Shown: positions 6,656-9,884 of the stretch, one piece after another
How the letters are laid out: each line of letters starts with the position of its first letter
Position numbering within the stretch: position 1 is the stretch's first letter
Source: Oscillospiraceae bacterium
GTDB taxonomy: Bacteria > Bacillota > Clostridia > Oscillospirales > Acutalibacteraceae
Length of the DNA stretch: 9,884 nt
Assembly (NCBI GenBank): GCA_028706415.1
Contig: JAQWBK010000010.1
Span: 8,105 to 17,988 of the forward strand
Direction of reading: 5' to 3'
Notes under the pieces: generated by a model
Databases searched by the model: none
The model's input: the letters and a program-made list of their open reading frames with translations, nothing else
What the model was told of the DNA's origin: nothing
Position numbers and translations under genes: made by a program

Positions 6656-6684
6656 ATTATAGCTGTATATTAGTAATATGTCAA
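6656..6684 (-). promoter_or_regulatory. Perfect-consensus sigma-A promoter facing uvrC
   Basis: On the - strand TTGACA (6684-6679) and TATAAT (6661-6656) are separated by exactly 17 bases, the ideal housekeeping promoter. Predicted start of transcription is near 6649. The next feature downstream is not a long gene but the 540-nt unit ending at the terminator before uvrC. A promoter of this quality normally serves an abundant RNA. Confidence 0.88.
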
Positions 6685-6795
6685 TATAATTTACCACTTA
6701 TTTTCAACATTATTATTATTTATGTCGGATATTCTGGTTTTGCGGGGAAAATGCTAGGACAGATATATTAATTTTTACCATCCTCGGATTTCATC

Positions 6796-6824
6796 TTGAC
6801 GAATGGTTTTGGGTAGGCTACAAT
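6796..6824 (+). promoter_or_regulatory. Sigma-A promoter of the DUF1292 gene
   Basis: TTGACG (6796-6801) and TACAAT (6819-6824) are separated by 17 bases, each one mismatch from consensus. Predicted transcription start is near 6831, giving a leader of about 130 bases that carries the half repeat at 6868-6941. The roughly 110 bases between this promoter and the divergent one at 6656-6684 are AT-rich and show nothing else. Confidence 0.75.
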
Positions 6825-6867
6825 AAATATAGCGACGGGACACATGGGGTAAAAGTCGCCCGCCTAA

Positions 6868-6941
6868 TACTGTTCTCAAGTAAAAGGTGAGACAAAATTT
6901 GCGGTCTGTTTTCCGCCATACAGCGTTGTTGTCGTCGGCGG
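6868..6941 (+). repeat. Half copy of the palindromic repeat in the DUF1292 leader
   Basis: Begins with the 18-base terminus TACTGTTCTCAAGTAAAA, seen inverted and exact at 4215-4232. It continues GGTGAGACAAAATTTGC like the other arm and ends with 44 bases identical to 4106-4149. It stops at CGGCGG, just short of the central hairpin of the full element, so only one arm is present and no right terminus follows. The ribosome binding site of the DUF1292 gene starts three bases later. It appears to be a solo or truncated copy that now forms part of a 5' leader. Confidence 0.72.
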
Positions 6942-6959
6942 ATAGAAAGGATGACGGGT

Positions 6960-7256
6960 ATGAATGATGAAAATCAGTCGGGCTTAATTACAATCCTTGA
7001 CGAGGAAGGCACAGAGCATAAATTTGAATTGCTGGATGCAATCGAGACTGACGACGGACGATATGTTGCACTTCTTCCTGTCTATCAAGACCCCTCTGAC
7101 ATGGTTGATGGCGACGGTGAATTAATAATTCTTTCGGTTGAGGAAGAAGACGGTGAGGATACCCTGGCCACCATTGAAGATGAAAAGCTGTTCGATGAAA
7201 TTGCCGGGATTTTTGAAGAAAGACTTTCGGATTTATATGAAATCGAAGATGTCTAA
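6960..7256 (+). CDS. DUF1292 (YrzB-like) small acidic protein
   Basis: A 98-residue very acidic protein of the DUF1292 family, widespread in Firmicutes and of unknown biochemical function. The core pattern is visible: ITILDEEGTEHKFELLDAIE, then YVALLPVY, then ELIILSVEEEDGEDTLATIEDEKLFDEI and a C-terminal helix. The start at 6960 is chosen over 6951 because AGAAAGGA (6944-6951) overlaps the earlier ATG and sits about nine bases from the later one. In many Firmicutes this gene follows ruvX (yrrK) and the ireB-type gene; here it stands alone behind its own promoter. No terminator follows until 7561, so its transcript may run into the 6S-like RNA. Confidence 0.9.
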   Translation: MNDENQSGLITILDEEGTEHKFELLDAIETDDGRYVALLPVYQDPSDMVDGDGELIILSVEEEDGEDTLATIEDEKLFDEIAGIFEERLSDLYEIEDV

Positions 7257-7282
7257 TTTAATCCACCATAAATTACGACCAG

Positions 7283-7288
7283 TATAAT
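7283..7288 (+). promoter_or_regulatory. TATAAT box ahead of the 6S-like RNA
   Basis: A perfect TATAAT lies 27 bases after the DUF1292 stop codon and about seven bases before the predicted 5' end of the RNA. No good -35 hexamer is found 16-19 bases upstream, so the promoter is incomplete by sequence. It overlaps the ATACTAATCCCTG repeat motif. Confidence 0.45.
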
Positions 7289-7294
7289 ACTAAT

Positions 7295-7490
7295 CCCTGC
7301 CTTGTACGCGGACTCGCGGCCAATAACCCTACTACATTTTGTATTCGGGAGCTCTACTCCGTAACCGGACTGCAGACCTCCCCGCCCAAAAGCGGGAAGA
7401 AGGGAGCGAGAACGTTTCGGGAGGCACCCACCTGCTAACGTTGGTAGCAGGTTAATTCGGCCACAATACGGCTTGGCGGGGCAACATGCA
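7295..7490 (+). ncRNA. ssrS: Probable 6S RNA (RNA polymerase-binding regulator)
   Basis: This is about 195 nt with no protein frame and the layout of 6S RNA, which binds sigma-A RNA polymerase as an open-promoter mimic. The ends close by TGCCTTG (7298-7304) with CGGGGCA (7477-7483). Internal pairings are GGGAG/CTCCC around TCCG-TAAC-CGGA (7347-7383), CCCGC/GCGGG (7381-7396, which overlaps and competes with that stem), and ACCTGCTA/TAGCAGGT (7430-7452). The last occupies the place of the 3'-arm hairpin CACCUUGAACC...GGUUCAAGGG of E. coli 6S. A TATAAT box is seven bases from the predicted start. Length and promoter-like position fit. SRP RNA is excluded because its GGAAGGAAGC-type domain is absent, and tmRNA is excluded because tRNA-like ends are absent. 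The call rests on structure and remembered similarity, not on a covariance search. Confidence 0.6.
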
Positions 7491-7494
7491 TTTA

Positions 7495-7558
7495 ATACTA
7501 ATTCTTGATAAAAATCATCCTCGCAGATTATAAAACGTATTTAATCAGGGATTAGTAT
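7495..7558. repeat. Small ATACTAAT-ended repeat downstream of the 6S-like RNA
   Basis: Sixty-four bases begin ATACTAATTCTTGAT and end ATCAGGGATTAGTAT, imperfect inverted termini. The interior AAAATCATCCTCGCAGAT resembles AAAACATCCTCGCAAAT in the 3980-4244 element, so this is likely a short relative of the same family. Its right end, CAGGGATTAGTAT (7546-7558), is also the exact inverse of 7287-7299 on the other side of the RNA gene. Confidence 0.55.
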
Positions 7559-7560
7559 AC

Positions 7561-7598
7561 CCCGTTCGTGAAGGAATTCACGAACGGGTTTGCTTTTT
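7561..7598 (+). terminator. Strong intrinsic terminator of the DUF1292 / 6S-like unit
   Basis: CCCGTTCGTGAA (7561-7572) pairs perfectly with TTCACGAACGGG (7577-7588) around a GGAA tetraloop, followed by TTTGCTTTTT. Twelve pairs and the T-run give a clear + strand terminator. The - strand lacks a T-run after the stem (GGGTATACTAAT), so it would be at best a weak end for the convergent ThuA-protein transcript. Confidence 0.88.
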
Positions 7599-7603
7599 AA
7601 CGC

Positions 7604-8350
7604 CTAATACCAGCCTATACCCTGTCCTTTTTTATACATATCCTCGATGGCAATATGATTGTAGCAGTCAAGCCCCGGTCGGGTGTTACGAGGGGCAGCC
7701 CATCTAACAGCATTTCCGAGAATTCTTTGCACAATCGGGTTATTATATGTTGGAAAGGTCTCGTGACCGGGCTGAAAATAGAACACATGACCCAGGCCGC
7801 GAGTCCAGCAGCATCCTGAACGAAATACTTCTCCGCTTCGGAACCAGCCGTTAAATACCAGACTCTCCGGCTGGGGGATATCAAAATATTCACCGTACAT
7901 TTCCTCAAGTTCAAGCTCAAAGCAGGGCGGGATTCCCTCGGCTATGGGGTGACCGGGATTAACACACCATACCCGCTCGAATTCGCCCTCACGCCATCGG
8001 AGGGAACAGCTCGTTCCCATCAAGCGGGTAAACGGTTTGGCATAGTGCGCCGAGTGAAGAGCAATAAAGCCCATCCCCTTTAAAATCCGCTCGGTCACCT
8101 TCCCGACCAGCTCGTCCGGAACCAGATGATGACCGACATGTCCCCACCATATCAGAACATCGGTATTATCAAGGACCTCATCGGACAGCCCGCATTCAGG
8201 CTGATCGAGGGTGGCAGTGTGCGCCTCGATACCCTCCATTTTGTTTAAGGCCTGCTCTATTGCCCCGTGAATACCCTCCGGATAAATATCTTTTACTTTC
8301 TGATCGTTTTTATCATGGATGTTCTCGTTCCAAACGGTTACCTTAATCAA
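7604..8350 (-). CDS. ThuA domain protein (trehalose-utilisation type)
   Basis: A 248-residue protein of the ThuA family, a glutamine amidotransferase-like fold first linked to disaccharide use in Rhizobium. Typical elements are VTVWNENIHD at the N-terminus, TDVLIWWGHVGHHLVPDELV (about 63-82), GMGFIALHSAHYAKPFTRLMG, the basic-acidic WREGEFERVW and GHPIAEGIP segment, VFNGWFRSGEVFRSGCCW, and GLGHVFYFQPGHETFP. The family lacks a proven reaction and may be an isomerase or hydrolase acting on ketosugars. The start is TTG at 8350, preceded by AAAGGAGAGG and TTATA; no better start lies upstream. It follows the oxidoreductase by 13 bases, so its ribosome binding site begins right at that gene's stop and translation is probably coupled. 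It is the last gene of the operon. Confidence 0.93.
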   Translation of the reverse strand: MIKVTVWNENIHDKNDQKVKDIYPEGIHGAIEQALNKMEGIEAHTATLDQPECGLSDEVLDNTDVLIWWGHVGHHLVPDELVGKVTERILKGMGFIALHSAHYAKPFTRLMGTSCSLRWREGEFERVWCVNPGHPIAEGIPPCFELELEEMYGEYFDIPQPESLVFNGWFRSGEVFRSGCCWTRGLGHVFYFQPGHETFPTYNNPIVQRILGNAVRWAAPRNTRPGLDCYNHIAIEDMYKKGQGIGWY

Positions 8351-8363
8351 TATAACCTCTCCT

Positions 8364-9428
8364 TTAAATATCGCAATTAATCACCGTGCGGGTGCGGTCG
8401 GATTCAAAGGCGGCCTCCATTATCTTGATTACCCGCATAGCCTCCTCGGGCTTAACACGAAGCTGGGCGGTACCATCCAGTACATCCGCCAGATTGCGAT
8501 AAAACACATCATAATCGGCATTACACAGACTGCCATCCAGTTTGATTTCCTCGGTGGTATTTTTAGCTCGGGGTGCCATTGTTTTTGTGGGACCTGCTTT
8601 AGTCTGTATTATTTCCTCTTCCCAATGCACCTCATGCTTTACGGCTCGCACAATGGTCCCGTTGCAATCCCATGAGTGAATGATAAGTGAGCCCAGATCA
8701 CCGCAAACATACCAACGGGGAGCCTGAATAAAGTGGCTTGTGCCCACCTCTATGGTTGCGGAAGGGCCATCCTCAAAATGCATAATGAGCTTAAATCCGT
8801 CGTCGCATTCCTCATAATTCACATGATACATATCACAGTAGATTTTGGTGACCTTCTTGGGAGCCATCATCATAACCATCTGATCAATGAGGTGAACCCC
8901 CCAATCCAGCATCATCCCCCCGCCGGCTTGGGCATATTGGCGCCACCCATTGGGTATGCCGCGAGCACCTGTAACACGGGACTCTATGTCAAACACCTTG
9001 CCAAGCAGTCCTTTTTCAACCGCGTCACGCATTTCAAGATAGTCGGCATCCTCCCGGCGATTTTGATGAACAGTAAGCTTAACCCCTGTCTTGGCAGAAC
9101 AGTTCATCATCTCCTGAAGCTCATCACTTGACATTGCAACCGGCTTTTCACAAACCACCATCTTGCCGGCTTCCATCGCCTGACAGGCATAGGTCATGTG
9201 AAAATTATTAGGAGTGGCAATCAGGACAAGATCAATCTCTTTATCGGCCAGCAGTTCCTGATATGACGAATATCCCTTTGAAATCCCATCGCTTAAGGCA
9301 AGCTTCATTCTTTTGGGATCTATGTCATACACACCCTCGAACCTGATTCGTTCGGTTGTGCATATGCTCTTAAAGTGATGACGCCCCATGCCACCGTAAC
9401 CTGCAATGGCAGCCTTGTACTGTTTCAT
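8364..9428 (-). CDS. Gfo/Idh/MocA family NAD(P)-dependent oxidoreductase
   Basis: A 354-residue sugar or cyclitol dehydrogenase. The N-terminal Rossmann fold carries AIAGYGGMGRHH (GxGxxG), a strand ending in acidic residues (YDIDPKR) and LVLIATPNNFH. The catalytic lysine motif is CEKPVAMS, close to residue 96. The C-terminal alpha/beta domain has GGGMMLDWGVHLIDQM, the family motif that supplies the active-site Asp and His. ATG at 9428 has AAAAAGGAATGG upstream. Longer in-frame starts at 9440 and 9494 are rejected because the site would sit against or within the gene and would overlap the preceding one. It lies 34 bases behind the TIM-barrel epimerase and 13 before the ThuA gene. This trio is frequent in Firmicutes and acts on unknown sugars, possibly inositol-like or 3-keto derivatives. 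The substrate cannot be read from the sequence. Confidence 0.95.
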   Translation of the reverse strand: MKQYKAAIAGYGGMGRHHFKSICTTERIRFEGVYDIDPKRMKLALSDGISKGYSSYQELLADKEIDLVLIATPNNFHMTYACQAMEAGKMVVCEKPVAMSSDELQEMMNCSAKTGVKLTVHQNRREDADYLEMRDAVEKGLLGKVFDIESRVTGARGIPNGWRQYAQAGGGMMLDWGVHLIDQMVMMMAPKKVTKIYCDMYHVNYEECDDGFKLIMHFEDGPSATIEVGTSHFIQAPRWYVCGDLGSLIIHSWDCNGTIVRAVKHEVHWEEEIIQTKAGPTKTMAPRAKNTTEEIKLDGSLCNADYDVFYRNLADVLDGTAQLRVKPEEAMRVIKIMEAAFESDRTRTVINCDI

Positions 9429-9462
9429 AATTATGACCATTCCTTTTTTTGGTTTACCTTTT

Positions 9463-9884
9463 TTATGACCACCACATGGAGTCCGGCTTTTCACGGATTA
9501 TTATTCCTTTAAGAAATTCAATCGCCTTTTCAAGCCCTTCACGCGGAGACATCAGACCATCCTCGTGCTCAATACTTACCGCACCATCATATCCAATCAT
9601 GCTAAGGGTGGATATGATATCCTTCCACAGCTTTTCGTCCGACCCGTAACCGATTGTGCGGAATACCCAGCTGCGGTCCCTCATATTTGTGAACGAGCGG
9701 GTATCAAGAACCCCGTTTGTTGCCGTATTATAAACATCCATACGGGTATCCTTCGCGTGGAAATGATAGACCGCACCTTTCAATTCCTGCAAGGCCGCAA
9801 CCGGATCCATACCCTGCCAAATAAGATGGCTGGGGTCAAAGTTCGCACCGATAATATCCCCCACAGCCTCCCTGAGTCGCAGCA
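9463..9884 (-). CDS. Sugar phosphate isomerase/epimerase (xylose isomerase-like TIM barrel), partial
   Basis: The C-terminal 140 or so residues of an AP endonuclease 2 family TIM barrel. The frame continues past the right edge (LRLREAVGDIIG...), so the N-terminus is outside the window. Metal-site segments are visible: NFDPSHLIWQG, VYHFHAKDTR and the late glutamate in VSIEHEDGLM, the usual Asp/His/Glu ligands of these divalent-metal isomerases. The GYGSDEKLWKDII helix and C-terminal EGLEKAIEFLKG helix are standard. It is the first visible gene of the operon with the oxidoreductase and ThuA-type protein, and the three probably act on the same sugar or cyclitol. Specific substrate unknown. Confidence 0.92.
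   Translation of the reverse strand, partial: LRLREAVGDIIGANFDPSHLIWQGMDPVAALQELKGAVYHFHAKDTRMDVYNTATNGVLDTRSFTNMRDRSWVFRTIGYGSDEKLWKDIISTLSMIGYDGAVSIEHEDGLMSPREGLEKAIEFLKGIIIREKPDSMWWS

Noticed and set aside
7295..7490. SRP RNA or tmRNA as alternatives for the structured RNA
   Set aside because: The conserved SRP domain (GGAAGGAAGC-like) and the tRNA-like ends of tmRNA are absent.

Overview
The window looks like chromosomal DNA from a Gram-positive anaerobe of the class Clostridia (Firmicutes). The reasons are strong AGGAGG-type ribosome binding sites, sigma-A-like promoters with 17-bp spacers, a DUF1292 gene, a TraX-family membrane protein, and protein sequences of clostridial style. An Oscillospirales-like lineage would fit the mid-range base composition, but the genus cannot be named from the sequence alone. 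No phage, plasmid or CRISPR genes are present. Mobility shows only as small non-coding repeats.

Layout. Positions 1-684 hold the 3' part of a TraX-family membrane protein (+). It converges on a flavin-reductase-like FMN protein (739-1245, -). Divergent from that is a two-gene + unit: a beta/alpha-barrel protein of unknown function (1316-1993) and a small membrane-anchored protein (2028-2240). An M14 zinc carboxypeptidase (2287-3189, -) converges on this unit and is divergent from a Nudix ADP-ribose pyrophosphatase (3269-3814, +). A + terminator and a strong bidirectional terminator follow (3860-3940). Next come a nested palindromic, MITE-like repeat (3980-4244) and uvrC (4254-6092, -).

The 867 bases upstream of uvrC are the most unusual part. 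On the - strand a perfect-consensus promoter (TTGACA, 17 bp, TATAAT; 6656-6684) and a strong intrinsic terminator (6109-6146) enclose about 540 nt with no recognisable protein, several hairpins and one possible 33-residue hydrophobic peptide. The terminator lies about 30 nt before the uvrC start, so the RNA is either an independent small RNA or peptide gene or a long attenuated uvrC leader. On the + strand a good promoter (6796-6824) drives a DUF1292 gene (6960-7256), but a half copy of the MITE-like repeat sits between promoter and ribosome binding site.

Downstream, about 195 nt (7295-7490) have the layout of 6S RNA, preceded by a TATAAT box. They are followed by another small ATACTAAT-ended repeat (7495-7558) and a strong + terminator (7561-7598). 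The right end is a - strand sugar-metabolism operon: a xylose-isomerase-like TIM-barrel sugar epimerase/isomerase (partial, 9463-9884), a Gfo/Idh/MocA NAD(P)-dependent oxidoreductase (8364-9428) and a ThuA-domain protein (7604-8350, TTG start). This trio is common in Firmicutes and probably oxidises or epimerises a sugar or cyclitol. Its promoter lies outside the window.
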